From NCBI RefSeq assembly GCF_040096075.1, contig NZ_JBBMFJ010000007.1, positions 47,624-111,623 of the forward strand: a stretch of 64,000 bases of DNA, given 5' to 3'. This document shows positions 52,101 through 59,622 of the stretch, in pieces. Made by a program: the position numbers and the translations under genes. Under the pieces are notes generated by a model. It did no database searches, had not been told where the DNA came from, and worked only from the letters and a program-made list of their open reading frames with translations. Each line of letters begins with the position of its first letter. Position 1 is the first letter of the stretch. The DNA comes from Brotaphodocola faecis. GTDB lineage: Bacteria; Bacillota; Clostridia; Lachnospirales; Lachnospiraceae.

Positions 52101-52447
52101 TACAGGAAGTACAGCCGTACTGCTCCTTATGGAACGCAAACTACGACTGCCTGTTCTTCTGTATCAACCAGGAAATCTACGACAAGCTGACACCGGAGCA
52201 GCAGGCTGTCATCGACGAGTGTGGCGCTCTGGCAACCCGCTACGAGCGTGAGATCAACCGTGCCGGAGACGAGGAGATCATGAGCCGCTGGACCACGAAA
52301 AACGGCGTGACCATCACTCCGTACGAGGATCTGGACATTGATTCCTTTAAAAACGCGGTAGACGGAATTGACGACTGGTTCATCAGTGAGCTGAAGGCAC
52401 AGAACTATGAGGATGCTGAGGCACTGGTAGCAGCATTCCGGAAATAA
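49100..52447 (+). CDS. TRAP large permease fused to two tandem DctP binding domains
   Basis: One continuous 1115-residue frame. Residues 1 to about 430 are a complete DctM permease (GIPIGICLGLSS, GAISGSGPATVAALG, GGIFTPTEAAA, GQVTPPVGVNLFV). After the last helix (ASILVLLLITYVPSV) and a Ser/Asp/Gly-rich linker (about 435-468) come two DctP-type binding domains, about 469-790 and 801-1115, each beginning W.EQTWNFTCSTTETSTWAEGG and carrying the carboxylate-binding IRVAGSNLLMECYKRW and MNWSETYTALQQKTVEGQEN. The period is 332 residues. No separate dctP gene is present. Both domains must face outside. The substrate is unknown; an organic acid is expected from the family Arg. Confidence 0.93.
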   Translation: MISAVLFVSFFIFLIMGIPIGICLGLSSVCAILYSGTSLTIVATNMYSGISKFLLLAIPFFVLSGNIMAKAGISKRLIKFVNTCVGHRRGGIAIVCVIVACFFGAISGSGPATVAALGAVLIPAMIEQGGFPASFSAALMATASSIAIVIPPSIAFVVYASITGVSIADMFTAGIVPGILMGVALVIVVMIEARKNNIQSSQKRASGKERWEAFKDAFWGLLMPVIILGGIYGGIFTPTEAAAVSVVYGLFVGIFIYKEVSFKDLRGLLVESGKTTGGIMLIVASASLFSFVCTKFGIAQAASDLLGSIAHNQFTFLLIVNVIFLIAGCFIDANSAMYIFIPIMLPVCKALGYDVVAFGIVATVNLAIGQVTPPVGVNLFVAISVKLKKGMEVDIPKISRAVMPMIGASILVLLLITYVPSVSTFLPKALAGEGSYSGTVVASSDSQADSEKDGGSKDFDEIGDYSNLDWKEQTWNFTCSTTETSTWAEGGRKFGELMEKATGGKVKVNVYAADQLTNGNQSEGIQALMNGDPVQISMHSNLIYSAFDPRFNVVSLPYLFSSVEEADAMLDGKAGEMLKDILSDYGLHCMGIAENGFRELTNSVREIKSVDDMKNLKIRVAGSNLLMECYKRWGADATNMNWSETYTALQQKTVEGQENPLPAIDAASVQEVQPYCSLWNANYDCLFFCINQKLYDSLTPEQQAVVDEAGMKAVDYERYINRAGDEEIMSRWQNDNGVTITKYENMDIDSFKNAVSGVAEWYQNELENQGYMDAADLIAAFTEKSGSSIGADSVEDHSDLGWEEQTWNFTCSTTETSTWAEGGRKFGELVEKATGGKIKVNVYAADQLTNGNQSEGIQALIDGDPVQISMHSNLIYSAFDPRFNVVSLPYLFDSVEDADAMLDGEAGEMLKDILNEYGLHCMGIAENGFRELTNSVREIKSVDDMKNLKIRVAGSNLLMECYKRWGADATNMNWSETYTALQQKTVEGQENPLPAIDAASVQEVQPYCSLWNANYDCLFFCINQEIYDKLTPEQQAVIDECGALATRYEREINRAGDEEIMSRWTTKNGVTITPYEDLDIDSFKNAVDGIDDWFISELKAQNYEDAEALVAAFRK

Positions 52448-52481
52448 ATTTAATAGGGAATGGCTTTACGCTGATATTATG

Positions 52482-52520
52482 CGGGCCGGGTGATGGAACT
52501 GTCACCCGGCCCGTGTTTTG
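52482..52520 (+). terminator. Terminator after the TRAP operon
   Basis: CGGGCCGGGTGA pairs with TCACCCGGCCCG around TGGAACTG and is followed by TGTTTTGTTTT. Confidence 0.9.
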
Positions 52521-52573
52521 TTTTCTGTGGATTTGTGTTATGATGGAAAGAGCAGCAGAAAGGGATGCAGATT

Positions 52574-53152
52574 ATGATAACAGAATTGAGCATAAAGGAA
52601 GCGGCTGGCCTGGGAGAAATCCGCATTTCGGTCATCCGCTCCGCCAGAAAAAGCCTTGGCCTGGAGGTGCGGGATGCCAATACGGTTCTGGCCCGGATTC
52701 CGACCCGCGTTTCCGACCGGGAGCTGAAGGCTTTTGTGGAAAACCACCGAAGCTGGATCCTGGAGAAAACAGCGGTCATGGCAGAGCGTGAGGAGAACCG
52801 GAAGAGCACACCGGCACCGCCGCCGGAACTTTTAAGCAAAACGGACCGGATGAAAATCCAGTTGAAAATCGGAAAGCGGGTGCGGCACTACTGTGAGATA
52901 ATGGGCGTGACAGTCGGTTATGTTACCGTAAAGAACCAGAAGACCCGCTGGGGCAGCTGCAGCGCGAAGGGCAACGTGAATTTCAACTACCAGCTGGCGT
53001 TTCTGCCGGATGAGCTATTGGACTATGTGGTAATCCATGAACTGGCCCACAGGCGCCATATGGACCATTCCAGGGAGTTCTGGGCGGAGGTGGAGAAGTA
53101 TTGTCCGGATTACCTGGAGAGAAGGAAACAGCTGAAAGAATATTCTTTGTAG
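52574..53152 (+). CDS. YgjP/WLM-type M48 metallopeptidase
   Basis: The 192-residue protein belongs to the YgjP-like metal hydrolases (DUF45): RKTRWGSCSAKGNV-like segment (KTRWGSC), then VVIHELAHRRHMDHS with zinc ligands His155 and His159 and catalytic Glu. The downstream Glu ligand lies in EFWAEVEKYCP. Substrate unknown; an intracellular protease or peptidase is inferred. The ATG at 52574 is spaced 9 bases from AAAGGG; ATG 52565 is possible. The acylphosphatase gene follows at 9 bp. Confidence 0.88.
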   Translation: MITELSIKEAAGLGEIRISVIRSARKSLGLEVRDANTVLARIPTRVSDRELKAFVENHRSWILEKTAVMAEREENRKSTPAPPPELLSKTDRMKIQLKIGKRVRHYCEIMGVTVGYVTVKNQKTRWGSCSAKGNVNFNYQLAFLPDELLDYVVIHELAHRRHMDHSREFWAEVEKYCPDYLERRKQLKEYSL

Positions 53153-53161
53153 GAGGGAATT

Positions 53162-53434
53162 ATGGCAGATGTAAGAAAACGCATTATTTTCCGCGGCCGC
53201 GTGCAGGGCGTGGGCTTCCGCTACACCGCGAAATACCTTGCCCAGTCCCTGGGCCTGACCGGCTGGGTGCGCAATGAGTACGATGGAACCGTGCTCCTGG
53301 AGATTCAGGGAAGCGAATATATGATCAACAAGCTGCTGGTGGGATTGAACCATAACCAGTTTATTACCATCGAGTGGATGGATACGGAGGAGATTCCGTT
53401 AGAGACAGAGGAGAAGAGCTTTTCGGTGCGGTAA
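53162..53434 (+). CDS. acyP: Acylphosphatase
   Basis: The 90-residue protein has the catalytic GRVQGVGFRYT with Arg20 and WVRNEYDGTV with Asn38, the two residues that bind and hydrolyse carboxyl-phosphate bonds. AGGAGG precedes the ATG. It forms a short operon with the metallopeptidase gene. Confidence 0.94.
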   Translation: MADVRKRIIFRGRVQGVGFRYTAKYLAQSLGLTGWVRNEYDGTVLLEIQGSEYMINKLLVGLNHNQFITIEWMDTEEIPLETEEKSFSVR

Positions 53435-53445
53435 TGCTGCAGGTC

Positions 53446-53745
53446 TTATTGATCCATGCAGTCTAAAAACTGAAGAAGCGCGTTCCGCTGCTCTGGGCTC
53501 ATCCGGTAGATCCGGGTCAGCAGCGGATCCTGGCAGAAACGGGATTCCAGTGTGTCATCGAAAAAATCCCGCAGAGAAAGATCCAGGGCGTCGCAGATAT
53601 AAGAAAGAACCTCGACTGTGGGGTTCTTTTTTCCTAATTCCACATCCCGCAGATAACTCTGGGAAATACCCGCCAGAGTTGCGAGCCGGTTTACGCTGTA
53701 TTGTTTTTTGTTCCTGAAAAAGCTGATTCTTGTTCCGATGTCCAT
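53446..53745 (-). CDS. XRE-family transcriptional regulator
   Basis: The 99-residue protein has an N-terminal helix-turn-helix (RISFFRNKKQYSVNRLATLAG, ISQSYLRDVELGKKNPTVEVL) and a short C-terminal helix pair. It is divergent from the GGDEF gene and the shared gap contains repeated ATCTATA motifs, so it may control that gene and itself. AAGGGAG is the ribosome site on the minus strand. Confidence 0.88.
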   Translation of the reverse strand: MDIGTRISFFRNKKQYSVNRLATLAGISQSYLRDVELGKKNPTVEVLSYICDALDLSLRDFFDDTLESRFCQDPLLTRIYRMSPEQRNALLQFLDCMDQ

Positions 53746-53760
53746 GCGAGTTACTCCCTT

Positions 53761-53843
53761 TAGATATAGAGATAGGATAACAAATTTATTCTGAAAAAAT
53801 TACATCTATAAAGATTGATGATTATATCTATAAATGATATAAT
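53761..53843 (+). promoter_or_regulatory. GGDEF promoter with candidate XRE operators
   Basis: TTGATG (53815-53820) and TATAAT (53838-53843) are 17 bp apart. ATCTATA occurs at 53804-53810 and 53826-53832, 22 bp apart, the second within the spacer; its complement-like TAGATATAGA is at 53761. These repeats are candidate sites for the divergent XRE protein. Confidence 0.55.
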
Positions 53844-53912
53844 GAGGGTAATTGCTTGATTTGAAACGAAAAACGTTATTTTTTTAGGAACAAAAACACG
53901 GAGAACATAAGA

Positions 53913-54845
53913 ATGAGTCACGAAAATGCGGCGGATCCGTCTGCAGCGCTGCAGGCAGCCCGCACAAAAAGTAAATGCATAGAATTACTGGCACTGGCTG
54001 CAGATTACCGGGAAGTGCTGCCGCAGGTACTGGAACTGCTGCGTCAGTATTATGCAGCAGAGCAGGTGCAGTTCTGTGAGTGCGGGGACGCGGATGCCGG
54101 GAAGCCGGACAGTATTGGAAGATTGGCGGAATCAGAGAAAACAAACGTGGGGGGAGCAGGGAATTTTGCGGCCTCTGTTATTTTTGAAGAGAAACTGTAC
54201 GGAAAACTTTTGGTAGTGCACGGCAGCGCAGTTGCTTCGGACAGAGATCTGCTTTCGGATATTGCCCGTGTTCTTGCGGCGGAAATCTGGAAGAAGAAGG
54301 TTCAGGACTACCTGTTTCATCTGAGTTATCAGGATCAGCTGACTGGAATCCGGAATAATACTTCCTATATCCGCATGATGAATCATCTTCTGGAACATCC
54401 GGTGCCAGTGGGGGTGGCCTTTGCGGATTTAAACGGGCTGAAATATTTAAACGATACCTACGGTCATGAATACGGGGATCAGGCACTCCGTCATCTGGCG
54501 GAGGTTTGCAGGGAGTATTTCGCGAAAGACCAGCTTTACCGAATCAGCGGAGATGAATTTGTTGTGATCTGTCCGGAAATGCAGGAAACAGAATTTATCC
54601 GACAGGCAGAACTTCTTAGGGAGCGCCTGAAAAAGGAAGAGCAGGAACTGGCCGCCTTCGGCTATCTGTGGGATGGCGGCAGCACGGATGCGGACGAGCT
54701 GCTTCACCGGGCGGAACGGCTGATGTATCAGGAAAAGCAGCTGCATTATCAGGACAGCGCGCGCAGAGTGCAGGAATGCCCGGATTATGCGGAGAACCTG
54801 CTTAGACGCTGCGGACAAAGTGCGGAGAAAGCGGAGAAGATATGA
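53913..54845 (+). CDS. GGDEF-domain diguanylate cyclase
   Basis: The 310-residue protein has a GAF-like N-terminal domain (about 20-135) and a GGDEF domain with YQDQLTGIRN, FADLNGLKYLND and the active-site SGDEF (212-216). Ser for the first Gly is tolerated in active enzymes. No membrane segment or EAL domain is seen, so it should make cyclic di-GMP in the cytoplasm in response to a ligand of the GAF-like part. The C terminus has a short helical tail. Confidence 0.87.
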   Translation: MSHENAADPSAALQAARTKSKCIELLALAADYREVLPQVLELLRQYYAAEQVQFCECGDADAGKPDSIGRLAESEKTNVGGAGNFAASVIFEEKLYGKLLVVHGSAVASDRDLLSDIARVLAAEIWKKKVQDYLFHLSYQDQLTGIRNNTSYIRMMNHLLEHPVPVGVAFADLNGLKYLNDTYGHEYGDQALRHLAEVCREYFAKDQLYRISGDEFVVICPEMQETEFIRQAELLRERLKKEEQELAAFGYLWDGGSTDADELLHRAERLMYQEKQLHYQDSARRVQECPDYAENLLRRCGQSAEKAEKI

Positions 54846-54957
54846 TACGGCACAGGGCATTTCGGATGAGATGTCCTTTTTGTATCTAAAAAATAAATAA
54901 TACAAACAATATATTCAGAAAATAAAAGAAAAACAAGAAAATAATTAGAAATAATGC

Positions 54958-54986
54958 TTGACAAATTGTACTTAATATCGTACAAT
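54958..54986 (+). promoter_or_regulatory. Strong promoter of the orphan leader RNA
   Basis: TTGACA (54958-54963) and TACAAT (54981-54986) are 17 bp apart. The only thing downstream before a terminator is a 200-bp region with tiny ORFs. Confidence 0.8.
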
Positions 54987-54992
54987 AAAGAC

Positions 54993-55230
54993 AACAAAAA
55001 CAAAGCTTCAGAAAACGGAGGACGGTCCAATGGGTTACTAAATCTTACCACACAAAAATCTCTTAACGAGTTTACATAGATGTAATCGAAGGAGGGAGAT
55101 TCCAATGAAAGGCAGAGGCCCATAGCACTTTGAAAAAAGAATAAAAAGAAAGAGAGGTTATTAAGTGAAACTTCGGGATATTTGTTAAAAGAGCTATCTG
55201 ATGACGAGAAAGTCAGATAGCTCTTATTTG
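54993..55230 (+). ncRNA. Orphan leader-like RNA with three tiny ORFs
   Basis: From the promoter to the terminator at 55230 no normal gene fits. Three minute frames each follow a good ribosome site: ATG GGT TAC TAA (55030, GGAGG), MKGRGP (55105-55125, AAGGAGGG) and MKLRDIC (55165-55188, GTG start, AGAGAGG). Upstream of the first two the sequence before ATG is similar (GGTCCA, ATTCCA). This layout resembles ribosome-stalling attenuators of antibiotic-resistance genes, but the regulated gene is missing. Confidence 0.5.
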
Positions 55231-55231
55231 T
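55189..55231 (+). terminator. Terminator of the orphan leader
   Basis: AAGAGCTATCTGA pairs with TCAGATAGCTCTT around TGACGAGAAAG and is followed by ATTTG. Confidence 0.85.
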
Positions 55232-55395
55232 GTGCCAAGCATGGCACTAATCTTGCTGGTGCAAGTCCAGTCACGGGTATTTACCGCCAAGTGTAGCGAA
55301 CCACAAGTCGGTATCAGTAATGGTAGAGCCGTATACGAGACCCGTACGTACGGTTCAATGGGAGGGGCGAGAAATTTATTCTTCCTCTACCCTAT
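55230..55395 (+). mobile_element. Group II intron remnant (5' end plus domains V-VI)
   Basis: The segment begins GTGTGCC...GGCAC with an intron-like GTGYG 5' end and a GTGCAAGTCCAGTC island as in bacterial introns. It ends with a clear domain V (GAGCCGTATACGAGACCCGT through CGTACGGTTC, 55325-55356) and a domain VI hairpin (GAGGGG...CCTCT) ending CCCTAT. The middle, including the reverse transcriptase gene, is gone, leaving 166 bp. It starts right after a terminator hairpin, the preferred site of class C introns. Confidence 0.75.
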
Positions 55396-55404
55396 TTACA
55401 AAAA

Positions 55405-55450
55405 AGTGCTGCCGCACTAATTTTCACTTAGTGCGACAGCCCCATTTTTA
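55405..55450. repeat. Palindromic GCTGTCGCACTAA-type hairpin
   Basis: GCTGCCGCACTAA (55408-55420) pairs with TTAGTGCGACAGC (55428-55440), followed by CCCATTTTTAT. A related palindrome occurs at 63893-63925. It could be an intrinsic terminator or the leftover end of an insertion sequence. Confidence 0.65.
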
Positions 55451-55611
55451 TTATGACGGAGATTGTAGAACAGAAAATTGTGTCAGGTTGCAAAAATCCT
55501 TTCCGAACTTTTTACATAGCAGTCATGCGCTGCGGTGTGTGGCTGCTTGTTTTTTGCGAAAGGAGCAGATGCAAATATAGTGTCCGCCTTTTTTTATGGT
55601 GTGCGGTCGTT

Positions 55612-56535
55612 TTATTTCTCCCGGCAATATTCCCGGATCATTTCCAGAAAATCTCTCGCATGCTGCGGCAGATACCGGTTTTTCCGATAGGCGGCGATGG
55701 TAGTTGTGAGGGCCGGTCTGTGGCCGACGGAGAAACAGAGGGCGCGGTTTCCGGTGTACTGGTTTTCATGGTGGAAATAGCTCTCCGGGGCGAAGGCAGC
55801 GCCGACGCCGTCCATAGCCAGATGGATCGACATAGAGGAGTTTCTCGTGTGGAGAGAGATCGGTGGATTGATGTTATACTCTTTAAAGAGATCCAGGGCG
55901 ATGCCACCGGTGTTCTGGTCCGGGTAGAGGAGAATGAAGTTTTCCTCTTTTAATAGGGAAAGATCCAGCCACGGGTAGCGGAAGCCAGGACGGGTGATGG
56001 CTTTTGCAGCGAGAGGATGGTTTTCATGCAGGACCAGGACGATCTCCTCGAAGCGCAGGATCTGGTAGTCCATGGTTTCGGGAAATTCATGGATATTGTA
56101 GAGGGTCAGGTCGATGGATGAGGTCTCCAGACTGTTCTCCGCAATGAAATTTACTGCTTCCATGATATTTAAGGTCACATAGGGGTATCGTTTATGAAAC
56201 GGTGCCAGCATCGGTTCGATCAGCGTGCTGCCCATCATGATCGGCACGGCGATGTTTAAACGGCCGCGCTGGCGGTGAGCGATATCGTCGTATTCCTGCA
56301 TCCACTCATCGCCGCAGGCAACGATCTGTTCGGCGTAGTGGAGGTAGCGTTCACCCATGTAGGTCGGGTAGTAGCGATTTTCGTGGCGGCTGAACAGCGG
56401 AGCGCCGAGACGCTCTTCTAGGTTCTTTAAGTACTTGCTCAGGGATGGCTGGGAGATATAAAGGGATTCGGCGGCTTTGCCGATGCTCTGGTGGCGGGCG
56501 ATCGCCAGGATATAGCGGGCTTCTTTTAATTCCAT
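55612..56535 (-). CDS. LysR-family transcriptional regulator
   Basis: The 307-residue protein has the LysR helix-turn-helix (ARHQSIGKAAESLYISQPSLSKYLKNLEERLG) and the effector domain. It is divergent from the ABC transporter/deaminase operon with a 175-bp AT-rich gap, the standard layout for LysR control; a purine or its breakdown product is a likely signal, by inference. The 161 bp on its downstream side hold only the end of the palindrome region. Confidence 0.93.
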   Translation of the reverse strand: MELKEARYILAIARHQSIGKAAESLYISQPSLSKYLKNLEERLGAPLFSRHENRYYPTYMGERYLHYAEQIVACGDEWMQEYDDIAHRQRGRLNIAVPIMMGSTLIEPMLAPFHKRYPYVTLNIMEAVNFIAENSLETSSIDLTLYNIHEFPETMDYQILRFEEIVLVLHENHPLAAKAITRPGFRYPWLDLSLLKEENFILLYPDQNTGGIALDLFKEYNINPPISLHTRNSSMSIHLAMDGVGAAFAPESYFHHENQYTGNRALCFSVGHRPALTTTIAAYRKNRYLPQHARDFLEMIREYCREK

Positions 56536-56586
56536 ACAGGGGCCTCCTCATAGCTTTACTGCATAAAAATTATAGATAATATGTAT

Positions 56587-56615
56587 TTGACGTATAGTAT
56601 ATCACTTTTTATAAT
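56587..56615 (+). promoter_or_regulatory. Promoter of the ABC-deaminase operon
   Basis: TTGACG (56587-56592) and TATAAT (56610-56615) are 17 bp apart in the LysR gap. AT-rich dyads (ATAGATAATATGTAT) lie just upstream where LysR would bind. Confidence 0.65.
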
Positions 56616-56710
56616 GAATGTAAAATATAAGTGTAATTGATAAAAAAATAAATATTTATAAGAAGCGCTAATTAAAATTTATCACGCACAGTTAAGAAAG
56701 GGGCAAACCA

Positions 56711-57544
56711 ATGAAAAAGAGCAGTGCATGGTGCATGCTGGTTCCGGGACTGGTGATCTTATTTCTGTTCCTGATGATCCCGCTGCTTCGCGTCCTGGTT
56801 CCAAGTGTGTTTACGGGAGATTACCCGTTCAGCGCATACGTGGACTTTTTTAAGGACGAGTATTACAGAAAGATCTTTTTGAGAACCGTGAAGATCGCGG
56901 TCATCACCACCTTCGTCTGCATGGTGGGGGGTATCCCGACGGCGTATTTCATCAGCCGCTGTGATAAGAAATGGAGAGGACTTCTTCTCTCTGCGTCGAT
57001 CTTCCCGATGATGACAAACTCCGTTATTCGAAGCTTTGCATGGATCAATATTCTCGGCAGCAACGGGATCATCAACAAGGCAATGATCGCTATGGGACTG
57101 ATCGAGAAGCCGATGAAGCTTCTCTACACTGATTTTTCCATCATCATTGGTTCTGTCTACCTGTTCCTTCCGCTGATGATCGTGACGGTTGCCGGTGTTA
57201 TGGAAAATATTGATGATGACATGATGGAGGCGGCGCAGAGCCTCGGAGCTTCAAGAACGGAAGCGTTCATGAAAGTCATTTTCCCAATGAGTCTTCCGGG
57301 AATCATCGTCGGCGGTATTCTGGTATTTACCGGAACCCTGACCGCTTACACGACGCCTCAGTTATTGGGAGGCAACAGCAACATGGTCATGGCGACCCTG
57401 ATCTATCAGAGAGCGATGTCCGTCAGTGACTGGACCGGCGCGTCCGTGATCGCCCTCATCATGATCGTTGTAACCCTGGTTGTGATCAAAGGATTTAACG
57501 CTCTGGCCGCACGGCTGGACCGCAGAGGTGAAGATTATGCGTAA
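56711..57544 (+). CDS. ABC transporter permease (PotB-like)
   Basis: The 277-residue permease has six helices and the EAA loop (EAAQSLGASRTEAFMKVIFPMSLPGI), characteristic of the spermidine/putrescine-type (POPT) family. Homologues move polyamines, but the neighbouring deaminases suggest a purine-related cargo here. AAGGGG precedes the ATG; it overlaps the next permease by eight bases. Confidence 0.92.
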   Translation: MKKSSAWCMLVPGLVILFLFLMIPLLRVLVPSVFTGDYPFSAYVDFFKDEYYRKIFLRTVKIAVITTFVCMVGGIPTAYFISRCDKKWRGLLLSASIFPMMTNSVIRSFAWINILGSNGIINKAMIAMGLIEKPMKLLYTDFSIIIGSVYLFLPLMIVTVAGVMENIDDDMMEAAQSLGASRTEAFMKVIFPMSLPGIIVGGILVFTGTLTAYTTPQLLGGNSNMVMATLIYQRAMSVSDWTGASVIALIMIVVTLVVIKGFNALAARLDRRGEDYA

Positions 57545-58319
57545 AAATAAAGTGCTGACCATATGGGCAGCGATCGTATTTGCATTTTTGATGATCCCGT
57601 TACTGATCATCACCGTAACGGCATTCGGCGGCGGAAGCGCCATCACATTCCCGATCGAGTCCTTCTCGACGAAATGGTTCGCGAACGTGTTCGCGTTAAA
57701 GTCTTTCCGCAGATCATTCCTGACCAGCCTTGAGGTCGCGCTCCTCGCGACATGCATCTCTCTTCTGGTCGGAATCCCGGCGGCTTATGCGCTGGCGAGA
57801 TCCGGTTTAAAAGGAAAGCAGTTATTAAAGTCCATCTTCCTTTCCCCGACCATCGTTCCGGGAATTGTAATCGGCTTTATCATGTACCAGTGTCTGATCC
57901 TGACACTCCGGATCCCGGTATTTGCGGGACTTCTGGCAGGACACTTTATGGTAACACTTCCGTATGTGATCCGCGTTGTCGGTTCCGCAATGGAACAGTT
58001 CGACTTTTCCATCGAGGAGGCGGCGTGGAGCCTCGGATGCCCGAAGGGAGCGGCGTTCTTCAAGGTCGTTCTTCCAAATGTAACATCCGGTATCTCTTCC
58101 GCGTTCATGCTGGCGTTCATCAATTCCTTCAACAACATTCCGGTGTCCATGTTCTTATCCGGACCGGGCGTTTCGACATTCCCGTCGACACTGATGAACT
58201 ATATTGAATACAACTATGATCCGACTGTATCGGCGGTTTCCGTACTTTTAATGGCAGCTACCGTGATCATCATGGTGATCGTAGACCGCACACTGGGTAT
58301 CGCAGCCCTGGCGAAATAA
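57537..58319 (+). CDS. ABC transporter permease (PotC-like)
   Basis: The 260-residue partner permease has the EAA loop EEAAWSLGCPKGAAFFKVVLPNV and six helices. ATG 57537 lies inside the end of the first permease after GAGGTG; an in-frame GTG nine bases earlier is rejected. Confidence 0.92.
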   Translation: MRKNKVLTIWAAIVFAFLMIPLLIITVTAFGGGSAITFPIESFSTKWFANVFALKSFRRSFLTSLEVALLATCISLLVGIPAAYALARSGLKGKQLLKSIFLSPTIVPGIVIGFIMYQCLILTLRIPVFAGLLAGHFMVTLPYVIRVVGSAMEQFDFSIEEAAWSLGCPKGAAFFKVVLPNVTSGISSAFMLAFINSFNNIPVSMFLSGPGVSTFPSTLMNYIEYNYDPTVSAVSVLLMAATVIIMVIVDRTLGIAALAK

Positions 58320-58326
58320 GGAGAAT

Positions 58327-59373
58327 ATGACCATGGCTTTTATGAGTTTAAATGGAATCGATGTAAGTTACGATAAAAAGAAACAGATCTTAAAAGGGCT
58401 GAATCTGGAAGTCGAGGAGGGCGAGCTCGTATCCCTCTTAGGACCCAGCGGATGCGGTAAGTCCACGACACTCCGCGTCGTTGCAGGCTTTATCGACCCG
58501 CAGGGCGGAACCTTCACATTAGATGGTGAGGACATGACAAAGGTCCCGGTCCACAAGCGTCAATTCGGCCTGGTATTCCAGAGCTACGCCCTGTTCCCGC
58601 ACTTAAGTGTTTATGACAATGTAGCGTTCGGACTCAGAACAAGAAAGATGGATAAGGACCTGATCGACAGGAAGGTCAGAGAGATCCTTGAGGTCTGCGG
58701 TCTCACAGAGCTTGCCGACCGTTTCCCGAAGCAGATGTCCGGCGGACAGCGCCAGAGAGTTGCCCTCGCGAGAGCGCTTGTCATCGAGCCAAAGTTACTG
58801 CTCTTGGATGAGCCGTTATCCAACCTTGACGCGAAATTAAGACTTTCCATGCGTGTGGAGATCAAGAGACTTCAGAAGCGCCTTGGAATCACCACATTAT
58901 TTGTTACACACGACCAGGAAGAGTGCTTTTCCATCTCCGACAAGGTAGCCGTTATGAACGGCGGTGTCATCGAGCAGTTCGACACACCGGAGAACATCTA
59001 CAAGAGACCGGCGACAGAGTTTGTCGCAAGATTCATCGGTTTCGAGAACTTCCTTGAGCTTGCGAAAAAGCAGGACGGCGTTTACACAGCACCGGATGGA
59101 AGCGAGTTCTTAACTTCCATGGATCTCGAGTGCGAGAACTTCGCGGGAACGATCCGCCCGGATGATATCTGCCTGGCTGATGAGGTTCAGACTGAGAATG
59201 TCTTGAGCGGTAAGATCGGTGTCCGCACATTCCTCGGAAAGAGCTACCAGTATGAGGTGGAGACTTCCGCCGGTGTCCTGAAGGTAAATATGGGAACTGA
59301 CCATGTTTACAAAGAGGGCGAGGAGATCCGGCTGTATCTGCCGAAGGATAAGCTGATCCTGGTGAGAAGATAG
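58327..59373 (+). CDS. ABC transporter ATP-binding protein (PotA-like)
   Basis: The 348-residue ATPase has Walker A GPSGCGKST, signature MSGGQRQR, Walker B LLLLDEP and the switch His in VTHDQEE, plus a C-terminal TOBE domain (about 265-345) as in PotA/CysA types. It follows the permeases by 7 bp with AAGGAGAAT. Confidence 0.94.
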   Translation: MTMAFMSLNGIDVSYDKKKQILKGLNLEVEEGELVSLLGPSGCGKSTTLRVVAGFIDPQGGTFTLDGEDMTKVPVHKRQFGLVFQSYALFPHLSVYDNVAFGLRTRKMDKDLIDRKVREILEVCGLTELADRFPKQMSGGQRQRVALARALVIEPKLLLLDEPLSNLDAKLRLSMRVEIKRLQKRLGITTLFVTHDQEECFSISDKVAVMNGGVIEQFDTPENIYKRPATEFVARFIGFENFLELAKKQDGVYTAPDGSEFLTSMDLECENFAGTIRPDDICLADEVQTENVLSGKIGVRTFLGKSYQYEVETSAGVLKVNMGTDHVYKEGEEIRLYLPKDKLILVRR

Positions 59374-59622
59374 GGACAGAGATCGTGGGGCGCAGGTCAT
59401 GCGCCGAAGGGAGAACCGGAAAGATCGAATTGTTCTCCGGATGGAAAACAAATAAGTGAACCATCGCTGAATGTGGGGGATATGGACGGAAAGCTCCGGA
59501 ACAGACCCATATTCATGCGGGAAAATATGCAACTGCCCATTTGTGCAGCCTGTGCGGAATGCACGGACCTGCCGGGTGGCTGCAAAACATTATCTCAAAA
59601 AGAGAGAAAGAGGAGAAAAACC

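Noticed and set aside
55232..55580. Short frames inside the group II intron remnant and the following palindrome
   Set aside because: They run through structured RNA elements, have no ribosome sites and resemble nothing.
55453..55953. 166-residue plus-strand frame overlapping the 3' end of the LysR gene
   Set aside because: Most of it is the antisense of the LysR effector domain; no ribosome site or family was seen.
59473..59622. N-terminal extension of the PotD-like protein with several Cys
   Set aside because: The signal peptide and lipobox start at 59623 after a clear AGAGGAG site; an extension would bury the export signal.
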